From the NCBI GenBank assembly GCA_022702705.1, contig CM040426.1, positions 79,693,877 through 79,757,876 on the forward strand: a stretch of 64,000 bases of DNA. The letters are read 5' to 3'. Of the stretch, positions 33,903 through 46,079 are shown piece by piece. The notes under the pieces were generated by a model. It did no database searches. It was not told where the DNA came from and was given only the letters and a program-made list of their open reading frames with translations. This DNA is from Papilionanthe hookeriana x Papilionanthe teres (lineage: Eukaryota; Streptophyta; Magnoliopsida; Asparagales; Orchidaceae). Position numbers and translations under genes: made by a program. Position 1 is the stretch's first letter. Every line of letters begins with the position of its first letter.

Positions 33903-34534
33903 GCGAAATTGTGACCAAATTTAAAGAAAAATCATATTCAAATGACATAAGACATGAATTTTTTTAGTTTCTACATGATTAAGAGAAAAACACTACTAAA
34001 TCATAACACATAATTTGTCATCTCATCACATTCATTCATGATTCATGGGAGGTGACAAACAAGGAAACTATATTCACTCTACCAGCATTCAACATTAAAT
34101 GGCTTTCCAAATGCAGCTCAGTCCCTTACAAAAAATGAAAAGAGTTTAGATTGGTTCCATTTTCCTCTTTTTTTTACAATATCCAAATCTTTATTTAATC
34201 AGTTCCACAAATTTGAATTTGAATCCAAACCAAATTTGGCTTTTAACCAAGCAGAGGTAAATCATTTTTTTTATATAATATTGGGTGAGATTGGATGTTT
34301 AATTGGTTTTCCTAAAGTCGATTTACATTCGATATGATTCAAACTAGTAGTTATGCTAAGAAAACAGATGAAAAACTTCGTTGAAAACAGTTCTCAAAAT
34401 TATTATAAAACAATTAATCAGATATTAGAAGATGTGCCCTGTACTCTTTGGTAACGGATTGAGTCAATTCTATAAATTCAGATAAAAGCCTTACAACACC
34501 AGGATTTAATAAATTCGGGATTCAAGGCAAAACT

Positions 34535-34607
34535 AAATAGGACGCAATGGAGAAAAAAGATGCATTTAGCCGACCCTACTTAGTGGGATTAAGGCTTTGT
34601 TGCTGTT
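34535..34607. mobile_element. Truncated SINE/RTE insertion with 18-bp target duplication
   Basis: A 73-bp insert containing CCGACCCTACTTAGTGGGAT, then TAAGGCTTTGTTGCTGTT. It is flanked by GGGATTCAAGGCAAAACT on both sides (34517-34534 and 34608-34625). Unit 1 has the uninterrupted site at about 27607. Target-primed insertion of a 5'-truncated copy explains this. Confidence 0.85.
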
Positions 34608-34814
34608 GGGATTCAAGGCAAAACTGTAAATAAAATTAGAAGCAGCCGTTATTTTCCATCTGACAAGATTCAAGTTAAATCCAACTTTATTTTTCCTTCA
34701 AAGCTTCATGGTAACAAGAAACAGCATAGCTTAGAGTCTTTTTATTGAAGCACACATCACATAGCATTTCAAAGTGAGATGTACCAGGTATCAATGATCA
34801 TTATCAGGTTTTAT

Positions 34815-35157
34815 CTACCCAATCGTAGGCGTGCGGGCAACCTTTCCTTCGGAATCCACGAAGATCCAAACACGATCCGATACAAAATCCATAGTCACGA
34901 AGCGATCTGGACCAACAACTTGGAGGCGAAGTTTGGGATTATCTTCCTTGATCCTCCTCTCTGCCTCTTCCGCCGTAAGACCCACCACTTCCGGCCAACT
35001 TCTTAGATCTGATGTTGTTTCTCCTTCACCGGAAAAAAGTATTGATAGATCGGATAATCAGCTTAGCTATGGAAGTAGAGTACAGAGAAAACTGGGAAAC
35101 TGAAGTGAACTCACCTTCAGATTTCTTATTTGCAGCGTTGTTGGTTTCTTGATCCAT
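34815..35157 (-). CDS. Potato inhibitor I family serine protease inhibitor, Met-Asp reactive site
   Basis: Exons 35115-35157 (same 14 N-terminal residues as the paralogue) and 34815-35008, with a 106-bp intron at the identical position. The protein is 78 aa with no signal peptide. Marks: SWPEVVGLTAEEAERRIKED, then VVGPDRFVTMDFVSDRV and WIFVDSEGKV, ending PTIG. The loop FVTMDF has P2 Thr, P1 Met54 and P1' Asp55, the classical arrangement for inhibitors of subtilisin and chymotrypsin-like enzymes. It arose with the gene at 27810-28152 by the tandem duplication. The classical loop suggests that this copy keeps the ancestral inhibitory role. Intact frame. Confidence 0.92.
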
Positions 35158-35218
35158 ATTGAGAAGACGAAGTTGCTTAGGAAGGGTAACGGGCTTTAGT
35201 AATCACACCATTTTTATG

Positions 35219-35228
35219 TATTTATATA
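35219..35228 (-). promoter_or_regulatory. TATA box of inhibitor gene 2
   Basis: The minus strand reads TATATAAATA, 62 bp upstream of ATG 35157, as in the paralogue, inside the same MITE-like end. The promoter segment was duplicated with the gene. Confidence 0.5.
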
Positions 35229-37670
35229 TCTAATAATTAAAACCACCCGTAACTTGAAATTTACAAATCAATCACCCTCTTTCAACTAATTTTCAAGTTC
35301 TCACTCGAATATCAAAATTTATGATAAAATCTCAACTATTACTTTTCATTTTTATCAAATTCTGAATAGTTTAATTGTGCCACACGTAAATACATCAGTT
35401 AGTAGTTCAAAAAAATTACCTGATTGATTAATTTTTAATATCAATTTTACGGGTGGCTGTATATACTTATCTCTTAATTTTTTTCTTTGATTATATAACA
35501 TGGTATAAAAAATATTATCATTTTTTTAATTTTAAAAATATTATACACCTTTCACGCATAGTGATAGATGATGACAACGAAGTGTTGTAAATAAAAATAT
35601 AAAATTTGGGATGTCAACAAGCTAAAAACAGGTTAGTTTGTAAATTTTTCATATAAAAAAAAATGCAGCGTTGAGAGCAGCCGGCTGATCCATAGGAAAT
35701 TCCTTAAAAATCTAAGGCTCATCATGTTGTTGCAAGGGTAGTATGTAATGTACATAAAATGAATGAAATAATATATTTGATCATGAGAGCTTACATTCAT
35801 GTGAAAAATATTTATGATTATTGTGTGCTAGAATTAGTGCAATTATTTAACATCTTAGTATTACACGAAGATCTAGCACACACTGGGAAACATCAAAATA
35901 TTTTACGTGAAAAAAAACCTCGAAAAAAATATCATGGAGTTTGGCTCAATCAAAACAAATTATTGTGTGTTTTTAAGTATCTGTACGTTCTTCTCTTAAA
36001 ATATGGATAACGGTGTTACAATCTTATACTGAAAACTACACTTATCTTTATACACCACAAAAGAAAATACAAATAGTAGACATAACGACTTTATTTTAAC
36101 TATAATAGTTGTAGGTAGTGGTCGTCGGTGGTCAATGGTCAGCAGGGGTAAGCAGTGATTACCAACGGCGACTGAGGGGTGGTGATCGACAGTGATTAAC
36201 GGTTATGAAAGCAAGTGGTTACTTATCGTATCTTCTCTCCAAAACAGGCTTTAGAATTCCACTTCTCACTCTCCTCATCTTCTCCCCCTTTCAAGTGAAC
36301 ATATAAGGTAATAACATAGTAATGAACAGTAAATTTGCATAACCTTTATTCATGAAATAGTCCATCTATTTATAAGAATGGGTCATTATACAATTACACA
36401 CTGTCCTAAACTTCATAGGTATGGCAGGAATATTTGAGCCCATACACAAATATAGCCCGTGGGGCCCATGGATATGATCGGGCGGTTGTTGGGCCATGTG
36501 GCCATTAAGGCGAGCGACCATTAAGTTGGGCAGTCGTGAGGCCAAGCAGTAGTTAGGCTGAGCGGCTACTCTGAGGGTCCACATCAACTGCTATGGAATT
36601 GAAGGATCTGTTTCACTTTCTCGATCCATCATGGTTAGAAGGTAACAGGTTCATCTGAGTGGATCTGGTCAAATGGATCAAGGGTGCTCTAACATTTATC
36701 CGTCTGAGGCAAACCGTCTTCCTGGTATGTAGAGGTTTGCCGACTGAACATGTGACCCTGAGTCATCCTTAATAGGCCGCGGGGGGTCTTTTACCATCCA
36801 CGAGATGTCTTTATCATTCCTGATCACACAATATGTAATTTTTATATGATTTGAGAGTTTTAATAACCTCAAAATTTTGATATATTTGAATCATTAGATA
36901 TGCCCGACTATAAATATGTCAATTTTGGAGTTCATTTGACCATTGAATCCAAAACATTCAAATGTGTTTTAACAATTTCATATGATTCTGATTAGACTTG
37001 GATTAAACAAATTTTTATATCATTAGATTTGTCTTGTAGATAGTTTCGTATGATTCTGATTAGGCATGAATTGAACCAATTTTTACATTATTAAGTTTGT
37101 GTTGTATAGACGGTCAATTCGAAAACAAACTTGCTAAAATCAGGATAATCTTAAATTTGAATTTAAAACTTTTTTTTATCAAAAATGTATTGAGATTCAC
37201 ACTCGAAAAAAAAAATTATTGATAATGATAATCTTTAAAGATAATTTATTCAATTAAGAGATTAAAATTTGAAAAACACTTTCATTATTGATTTCTAATA
37301 TAATTATATTAACGTTCAACGTTAAAAAAATAAAAAATTTAAAATTTAAAAAAAAAAAGACAATTTTGCAGCCAAGTAATGCTACATAGAATTTAGCCGA
37401 AAGTGACGCCAGGAAACTAAATTATCATTAATCTTTATTTTAAAAAAAATTAAATGTCTAAACTTTTTGTGATGGTTTATTCATATCCGACAAACGTTAA
37501 GCTAAATTTTCAGTCCAGATATTATGTTCTTATCGTAATCCATTTACTTTTGATAATATTGATTGCTACTATGACCTGCAGCTTTTAAATATTAGAAAAT
37601 AATGGCATTTACGTACATACCTCAATTCTTATGTATTTACGTATCAAACACCCAGACATTTATATTTACA

Positions 37671-38537
37671 TGCGATGCATCTTAGAAAATTCATGACACT
37701 AGAGCAGCTGATAATCATCTTAATGTAATACGAAGATTCATTGCATACTTGAAAAAAATATATATAATTAATAATGACACTATAAGTTTTTACGTGGAAA
37801 ATCTGAAGAGAGAAAAACTATTGGGTCTGACTGAACTGAAGAGTTCCAGTATAAAAAAATAATTACAGTCGCAACCACTTGTCCCTCAGGTGGGAAAGGA
37901 TTACTATATTTCCTAATTTACAACGTCGACTGGTGAGCGATAACGATTGGAGGCGTCCGATCGACGGTGGCTGATGGCGGTCGGCGGTGGTTGACGGTGG
38001 TCAGTGTTGGTCGACGACGGTTGGCAGTAATCAACATCGATAAGGTGGTGATTGACTTCAGTTTCTTCTCAAAGCTTCAAGTATTACTTACGCTTCAAAC
38101 ATTCCTCCTCCCCTCATGAGACGGTTGGGGCTTTATTTATAGAGTTATAGTACAATTAACGAGAAATATTAATCACTTTAATCGGATGACTCAGATGACT
38201 TCTCTCGATCATATGACATTTGATAAACGGTGGATGCCTTAATAATGTCAAAATTGAGTGATCTTGTGCTCGATTTGATTATATTCCCATCTGAATCGGC
38301 ATTCATTTGACTTTCCAAATATGTCCAAAGGCGGTTTAATGGTTTGATCTAGGATCGATTTGGTTCAATTGGACAATTTTGATAACATTGGGTTCTTCTT
38401 GTCGAGCCATTCAGTTTGACTGTAAGTTTGCTGAAATCGAAGTTATAGATGATTTTTTATCGTCAAAAAGTCACGTTGAGATCCGTGTCATATCTCGGAT
38501 TCATGTCAGATGATGGAGATTTGTTGAAGATGTATCA
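37671..38537 (-). repeat. 3' LTR of the Tat element
   Basis: On the plus strand it begins TGCGATGC and ends GATGTATCA. Colinear with 30818-31626 and 47983-48892, including the GGCGGTCGGCGGTGG region near 37975. The left flank is TTACA, decayed from ACATA. The inner border has a purine-rich AAAAAGAGTGGAACCC on the minus strand. Confidence 0.8.
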
Positions 38538-38680
38538 AGGGTTCCACTCTTTTTGGCAGAATCAAACTCGGTGCCCCAAAAAATCAAAATCTGAATTACT
38601 TTATATTTTTATCATGCATATATACATTATCACCGTTTAACACTAATACAAGAATAAAATACATATATAGTTTATCAGAC

Positions 38681-38902
38681 AATTGAGGTCAGCTCAGTTG
38701 GAGTCCTTATCATCTGTGTCCTTCTTATCCTGCTTGTGAAGGGTCTGGCGTTTGAATCCCCAGCACAAGAAAAATATCATTTTTTCTGTAGAGCTGGACT
38801 CGCAGACTTGAACCGGTCGTGGGATTTAGACCGAGAAAGGTGGAATTTGAGCACATTTTAGCCTCCTAAAAGTGAAATTTGAGGAGATTTTTTTTTTTTT
38901 CT
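38681..38902 (+). repeat. tRNA-derived SINE-like segment, unit 2
   Basis: A-box-like GGTCAGCTCAGTTGG and B-box-like GCGTTTGAATCCCC, ending in a run of T (38889-38901). The A-box is better conserved than in unit 1. Confidence 0.6.
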
Positions 38903-39328
38903 TTTTATTAACAGCTGCCCCCATACATATATTAAAAGCTAGTTGGAAAAGTAATTTAAGTATATTGAAAATAGGTTAAAGTAGGTTGAATATATTTAGG
39001 TATATTTAAATAATTAAAGAAGAGAATATGAAGATTTTTTTAATACCTGAATTTATTTTTTTAATTTTTATATTTAAATTTGAAATGAGGAATGTAGAAG
39101 ACCAAGAGGGGGAAGACCAAGAGATGGAAGGTACTATGACGAGAATTAATTCAAATTTTAATTTTATTTATTTTTTTAATGATTGCCTTTAATGGTAGGC
39201 CTCCACTTATGCTTATAAATAGAAACCATGGATGAGAAGAATCACAAGTGAGGAGAAGAAGAATGAGAAAAAGGATGGAGAGTGGGGAGTTAAGTCTTTT
39301 GCTAGTGAGATTTTCTAGAAGAAAAAAG

Positions 39329-39673
39329 GCATCCCCGTCTTACATAGCACGCGGGCAACGTGATCTTCTTTCGCGTAGCGGACAAGAGATCATCCTCATC
39401 CTGCGTAACAGATGAGCAACGAGATCATCTTTCATGTTGCAACCAAGACGAAGGTCGTCTCTGTCCTGCATAGTAGAGGAGCAACGAGATCTTCATAAAA
39501 GTTGTATAGAAAAATGAAAGTCATCCTCGTTCTACGTAGCAGACGAGCAATGAGATCTTCTTTCGTGTTGGTGGTGAAGATGACAAAATCTTCTTTCATG
39601 TTACAACGAAGAGGAAAGTCGTCCTCGTCCTGTGTAGTAGGTGAGCAACGAGATCTTCTTTTATATTGCAGAA
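39329..39673 (+). repeat. Minisatellite of the Tat 3' region, unit 2
   Basis: About five and a half 62-65 bp units with GAGCAACGAGATCTTCTTTC and GTCGTCCTCGTCCTG cores, colinear with the array at 32407-32748. Confidence 0.85.
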
Positions 39674-40120
39674 CCAACTGGAGAATCTCGTTCCTAGGAG
39701 GACCTGATGAAGGAGCAATACTTGGAGGATGCTGCGTCAATCCAAATGAAGAGCAACTTGATTTGTTTCAAAAAAAGTATTACTTCACGAACAACATAGT
39801 GGTGAAATTGCCGACTTCAGCCGACTGAGCGTATTCTCCTCCTTCAAGATTGAGAGACGGCTTACAATTTTCGTTGACACATGAGTTTATCGAAATCATG
39901 AAGGTGTTCTGAGTTTGTGTTGCTCAGCTGTCTTGTTGGGTGGTGACAGTCATTATTTGATTGACTATTTTTTCTAGGAGTCGCGAGTTGACGCTATCAA
40001 CGACAATTTTAGACTAGTTATGTGTGTTGTAGTGACACACATGTTCATGTGATGTGTAAGCACAAACCATTGGATTTTTGTTGGAGGAACTAATAATGCA
40101 ATGATCTGTAAGATTCTTCT

Positions 40121-41291
40121 TTGCATATAAGATTGGGGCTCCATGAGAGGCAAGGAAGGTTCCAACAATTTTATGTCTCTCTTCAGGCTACTGAGGAGGG
40201 AATACTTCAGATGCTAGGATTTTGTGACTTCAATGAGATGTTGTTCGAGACGCAATATATTTATGAGTTTGTGGGCAAGGAATCATTGCTCAAGACAAAC
40301 TTTCATTCCTCCATGAGCAACCCACGATTGTAACATTGAAGAAATCTAATAAGAGACATTTCGAGCCAGGCCCCATAGTATCCTCAAAGCAACTCCAAAC
40401 AAACAACAACTGTGAAATACTCCATCAGAAACGACATAAGAGGGTTAAAGAATCATGAATTTTTCTGCCCAGTTCTTCGACTATTCATATTCCTGAGAAT
40501 GTGTTGTCTCATGAATGTACTAGACTCTTAGAGGCTGAGGGTCTTGTAAGTTTCTTCTATCTTTTACTACTGTATAATCATTTTACCTATTTGACTCATA
40601 ATTATTTTCTTATAGATTGATAAATGGTGGAAATCTGGATAGGACCAGAACTGACTCTGAGAAATTGGAACTTCGAATTTATTAAGATCAAATAATTCAA
40701 AATGGAGTATAAGTGTTGATATAAATCCAGGGTTAAGGCTTTAGACTCACGGCATGGAGTGCAAGACAAAATTCTCACTATTGGAGACTTCCTTCTCATT
40801 GCACCTTCAAGACCTGGAGAGAACTCAAGAGGCGTTAATGAAGGTACGAGCCGATCTTAATAAAAGTAATAGGAGTGTGAAAGCCCTTAAGTCGATGGTG
40901 TCAGCATAGGAGGAATAAATTTGATTTTTGAGGTATGTCAAGGATGCTGGTGTTGCGGCAAAAGAGCCGGTTCACTGAAATGCGGTCGAGAACTTCAAGA
41001 ACTCACTTGATTTCAAGACTATCATTCAAGATGATGTCCAAGAGGCTCGTGAACAGGTACTTGATGTTGAGGCAAAAGAGCCGGTTCACTGAAGAAGGAT
41101 TCATCCAGGGTTTCCTGAATGGGAGTTAAGCGGCACAACGTCGAACCGGGACTGTGGTGGAGGGGCTCACTCCCAACCAATCTTCAGAGGATCCACCCTC
41201 AGATTCTAACGGTGAAGACATTGTATGTGAATTGAAGAAGGTGTTCTCCAATGGTGATGAGGGGGTAGAGGAGAACATTGACGTCAATTAG
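40121..41291 (+). pseudogene. Antisense ORF region of the Tat element
   Basis: It runs opposite to gag-pol. The first part reads GLHERQGRFQQFYVSLQATE, then GILQMLGFCDFNEMLFE. After stops and frameshifts the C-terminal part reads FKNSLDFKTIIQDDVQEARE, FTEEGFIQGFLNGS, then GTVVEGLTPNQSSEDPPSDS and ends ENIDVN at TAG 41291. The pattern of an acidic tail after a DFK...GF..G segment fits the antisense ORFs found after integrase in Tat elements. The role is unknown. It is broken by several stops. Confidence 0.55.
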
Positions 41292-42050
41292 TTCTCTACT
41301 CTTCCTTATATGCTTTTACCATATTTTCTTTTGTCATGTTGTACAAACCATATAGATGTAGCTAATTCTTTTCATCCTTTGTCAGAATAACGTAATATGA
41401 GCAATAATAGCATGTATGTTGATTATCTTGTTTTATTTGCCCCTCGAGCATCTTTTTTTGTGATAATGCTGAAGCATGTTTTCTTTTCAGCCGCAGTGGT
41501 ACCATACATCATTTAGAAGTTCTAGTATGTGATAACATTGCTATAGGGATAAATTGTTAGCAGCCTTTTGACTTTTTTGGGGTTGTGCATTAGTGTATTA
41601 CTCAATGATGTTAACCCGTATGGGAGAAGCTAACAGAAGTCTACCGATGACTTTTTAACCCATCTGAGGTTATTTTTGGAGCATTGCTCACTTAAGAATC
41701 TATGTGGAATGGATCAACTGTAGTCTATCAAGAACTATTAACCTATCTAGGGTTGTTTATTAGAATAAAACTCAGCGATGTTAATCCATATGGAAGAGGT
41801 TAGATTAAACCCCCCTAGGATTGATCTTGCTCTGACTAAGATGTAACTGAAGTTGTGTATTTCTCATGTTGAGAGCATAAAGTGATTCATTAATGAAGCG
41901 TTACACTTTCTAGAGATATCCTCCATGTAGAAGAAAGCAAGTGAATCATATTTATTTAATAATTTTAAGATACATTTGCACCGCGTGCAAGATGCGATGT
42001 AATAACAAATAATAACATACAAGAACTACATTACTTGAGTGTTCTGGTAG
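41292..42050. other. No gene recognised (inside Tat element)
   Basis: Spacer between the antisense ORF and the integrase remnant. Nothing beyond short open frames was seen. Confidence 0.5.
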
Positions 42051-43030
42051 TATTTGCGAAGATTCTCTACATTCCAAGTTCAGGGAAGGATTTTCCCCTC
42101 TGAATCCTTTAGCTTGAAGGTTTCAGGTTTGATTATAGAAGCCAAGATATATGGATCTTCCCAAAGAGGGGACAGTTTATTGCACTACAGACCATGACCA
42201 GTGGCTTCAATACTACGCAAGACCAAGTCACTGATAGAGAGGTTGAGGCTTAATTCTCTAGTTGACGTGGCGAGCAATGATTTGGGTGAAAGAAGCAGCT
42301 CTAAGGAGGGTCACATCACGTGCTTCTAAGAGGAGATCCAATCGTTTCTATAGCTTTTCCTCAATTCTATCCGAGTTAAAAGTCTTACCTCGTGGGGTTG
42401 GAATGTTGAAATCAACTGAGACGACAACATAGGTGCCAGAATACAAGTTATATGGAGTTTCCCCAATTGAAGTTTGCGAGGTGGTGCTATAGGCGCAGAG
42501 GACATTGTGGAGCTCTTCCACTCAGTACCCCCGAGTTCCCCACATGAGTCTTCAACACTTAAGCATTGTTGATTCACCACCTATGTTTGTATGTTTGTTT
42601 GGGGATGTGACACGACAATGTGCACCAACAAGATGTGAAGATCCTTACATAATGAAGTAAAGGAATTTCCAGTGAATTGAGTCTCATTATTAGCGATATT
42701 CTTCGCGGGGAGCCCAAAGCAGTAGATAATATTTTTCTAGATAAACTGCTTGGCATTGGTTTCAATGATATTGGCGAGTAGCTCCACTTCTGCCCACTTG
42801 GTGAAATAGTCAATAACTAAGACAATGAATTTTTGTTATTCATTAGCTATTGGAAACGGTCCTATGATATCTACCCATTTATTGGGTGAAAGACCAAGGA
42901 TTCATAAATGACATGAGTTATATTTGTGCTGCATGTGTAAGATTGGAGTGTAATTTACAACTATTTCACTTTTGCATAAAGTCCAATGTGTCTTTGTTGA
43001 CCATTTTCTAGTAGAAACCTTGTCTCATTT
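42051..43030 (-). pseudogene. Tat integrase remnant
   Basis: On the minus strand, GPFPIANE, IVLVIDYFTKWAEVE and KNIIYCFGLPAKNIANNETQ lie in order, followed by SHPQTN. These are the integrase core blocks around the first and second catalytic Asp. The second is replaced (NNETQF where the family has DNGTQF). Stops at several places. Confidence 0.75.
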
Positions 43031-43399
43031 TTTCAAGAGCAAGAATGAACCACTTTCAAAATGTAATAAGCTTCAGATGGGGGAAGACACTTGAGTTACG
43101 GACCAACAAATGCTTTTTTATATAGTTCATCCCCAATAAGTATGAAGTTGGAAACTATTTCTTGAGGCGAATTGGCACAGTGACATCATCTGGCAGTGTT
43201 ACGTCTCAAAGGAAGGATATGATGATTAATATCATCTAGAAGTGTTACGTCTCAAAGAAAGGAGATGATGGGATCCATCCAATGTGGCTTCTTGGGTCAT
43301 CTATAGGTAGTATCACCCATGGGCCTTGGATGGTAGGAAATGTTTCTCCTCGATGCACCTTCATTTATAGAGAGCTTCAATTTTCCAAGTAGCAAGCTG

Positions 43400-45202
43400 G
43401 GACGGGGTATTGACTTGGGTGTTTTGCTTCTGAATTATGTGAATGAGTTGGTATGTTTCATATTGGGCGAGAAGTGCTTTCATTAGACTGAAATACTGCA
43501 CCAGTTGTAAGTTATGGGCATCAAATTCTTCGTCTACTTGGGATTTGACGAGCTGAGAATCATTAGAGCTAATCGTATTTTATACTTCACAATCGATGAC
43601 ATTTTAATTCTGTGACGAGGGCTTCATACTCGGCAATATTATTGGTAGCTGAAAATTTCAAGGAAGATTGTATTCCAAGATGTCTTGCTTTGTGGAGATG
43701 AGTAGTATTCCAACACCAACTCCAGAGTTTTTAGATGCTTTGTCCACATACAGTGTCCACTGAGCTAACCATGGAGGAGAATAATGTGGCTCATCAAAAG
43801 CAGGAAGTGTATATTTTACAAAAAGTCAACCAACATATGTGATTTGATGCTTGGTCATAGTAGATAACAAATGTCAAATTCTCCTAATTCTACTAATTAT
43901 TTAACTAATCTTGGTTTTTGTAGGATAAACTTCAAAGGGAGATGTGTGTAGACACCGATAGTGTGGGCTTGGAAGTACGGACGAAGTCTTTTTGCTAAGA
44001 ATACCAGGGTCAACACAATCTTGTTTGCTATCGGATAACAACTTTCTATATCAAAGAGAATCTTGCTAACATAGTAGATTGGATTTATATCTGAGCTTTC
44101 CACCCTGACTAGGACAGAACTTATCACATGAGGTGAAATAACCAAGTAGATATATAACATCTTCTTTGGATGGGCTTTGAGAGGAGGGGTGGTGAAGTTA
44201 GACATGCCATTAGTTGCTCGAAGGCGCTCTTACAATAATCTGCCCATTGAAATTTGTGTTCTGAGCACCTCTAAGTATCTTGAATAATATTAGATACTTA
44301 TCCTCAGAATGAACCAAGAAACAGGATAAAATGGCTATATGACCATTTAAGAGTTGCACCTCCTTGATATTCCTTAGAGGCACCATATCTCTCAGTACCT
44401 TTTATTTTTCTAGGTTTGCCTCAATTCCTCGATGAGTAACCATGAATCCTAGAAACTTCCTCGATGTGACTCTGAAAGAAAATTTAGTCGGGTTAAGGCG
44501 CATGTCGCACTAACGAAGAAGTTAGAAACACTCCTTCAGATGAGAAATGTGTTGAGACGCTTTCGGGCTTTTTACCAACATATCATTCAATGTAAACCTC
44601 CATTGTATGCCCAACATTTTTTGACCCGAATGGCATAAGCTGGTAGCAGTATAAACCCTTATCTATTTGGAAAGAGGTGGCTTCCTTGTTTAGTGGTTCA
44701 TCCTTATTTGATTTTACCCTGAGAATGTATACATAAAACTGACCTTCTAGTGTCTGAACATGGAATCGATGAGCTGATATATGCGCGAAAAAGGAAAACT
44801 ATTTTTTGAACAAGCTTCTGTTGAGGTCACTATAGCCGACACATGTTCTCCATGCACTGCTAGCCTTTTTTTACCATGATGACATTGGCCAGGCATGTGA
44901 GGTAGTTTACTTCCCGTATGACCTTTCCATTCAAAAGCTTGTTTTCTTCTTGTTCAATAACTTGTAAGCGATTTGAGCGAATTTGCCCTCTTATGGATAA
45001 CAAGTTTAAATATTGGATATACCTTTAAAGAGTGCATGATTTTTCCAGGGTCGACTTCAAGCATGTTAGTCGGGGTCCATGCAAAAATATCTTTATTCCT
45101 TTGGAGAGGATCTACATATTTTGATATTTGTTCAATAAAGAGTAAGGAACCAAGCTGGACTATTCTCGAGGGGCGTTCATCATTGTGTGGGACGTCGACC
45201 AA
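43400..45202 (-). pseudogene. Tat reverse transcriptase and RNase H remnant
   Basis: 44954-45202 has DIFAWTPTNMLEVDPGKIMH, the N-terminal RT block of Tat elements. 44400-44460 has FLGFMVTHRGIEAN. 43897-44205 has YLVISPHVISSVLVRVESSD and YFQAHTIGVYTHLPLKFILQ, the connection domain. RNase H follows with WTLYVDKASKNSGVGVGILL at about 43694-43770 (Lys where Gly is usual). Frameshifts are frequent. Confidence 0.8.
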
Positions 45203-45239
45203 GTCTTCTAGAGGAGAAGCCTGTTGAGAAACATCTTCA

Positions 45240-45960
45240 TCTCAAAAATCAAAATTCTTGATGCTAAGTATCACCAATGGACGTGATTGGGTTTGCTTGA
45301 GGTAGCATGACTGTACTATTTTTTGATCTCCTCGCACGATGCTGATCCTCAGTAGGGTTGGAAACTTAAGCTTCAGGTGTGGCCTAGAAGTCACAATGAA
45401 AACGATGGACATTAGATGTCTCCCGAAGATGACATTGTATGTTGATTCCGACTTAATGATAATGAACTGGATTAAGTGGGTTTTTTATCGAGGAAAATCT
45501 CTCATGACAAAGGGGAGATTTAATGTTCCCTCAACCCTTACAGTCGATTATCAAAATCCTATAATGGCTTAGATCCAAGTTGAAGTCTTTCCTTGTTAGT
45601 CCCAAACTGATAAAAGTAGCGTAGAACAACGCATTAACAGTGCTCCCATTATTGATCAGGATCCTCTTTACGTTGTGGCAGAGTTTCACAATTCATGTGG
45701 TACTGATGGGAGGGACTTGAGAGGGGGGGGGGGGAATCAGGCTCCTCCCAAATCAGAATCATCAAAAGTTATAGGCTCGAAGTATAATTTCTTCTGCGCT
45801 GGTTCACCAGATGCAGTGATAAGGACTTGATCGTTCAGCAACGAGTCTCCAGCAATTGTCTAAATTTTGCCCACGTTTGGGTGACCCCCATGTTGTTGCT
45901 TTTGTGTATGCTACCCCCAGTGGGAGCATTATCAGTATTAGTTGATTTGTTTTGCACAAA
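45240..45960 (-). pseudogene. Tat protease region remnant
   Basis: The minus strand reads STYNVIFGRHLMS, then LKLKFPTLL and VRGDQK between about 45480 and 45320. These match the YNxILGR...LKMKFPT...GEVRGDQ segment that follows the protease in Tat polyproteins. The catalytic DSG itself was not located. Confidence 0.65.
45729..45744. repeat. Short poly-G tract
   Basis: GAGAGG followed by a run of about ten G. Minor. Confidence 0.7.
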
Positions 45961-46079
45961 TCTACAAATATATTGCTATCAAATCAACCTTAGAATCTCT
46001 TCCTTGAGCTACTTACATGCCTTAATGGTGCGGCCACAATTTTGATGGAATTGACAATATTGTTCCTGATTCTTCGAGT

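Larger units (their letters stand above)
33196..40111. repeat. Tandem segmental duplication, unit 2 (6916 bp)
   Basis: Begins at the junction GAT (33196-33198), where Tat-type sequence (as at 40090-40114) joins the middle of a MITE (as at 26617-26619). It ends at the equivalent GAT at 40112-40114, after which the Tat element continues. It is longer than unit 1 mainly because of a 346-bp insertion (33557-33902) and a 73-bp SINE-type fragment (34535-34607). Confidence 0.93.

Noticed and set aside
33637..33924. Open frame rich in Pro, Ile and His
   Set aside because: It is a translation of the CATCCATACC repeats, not a gene.
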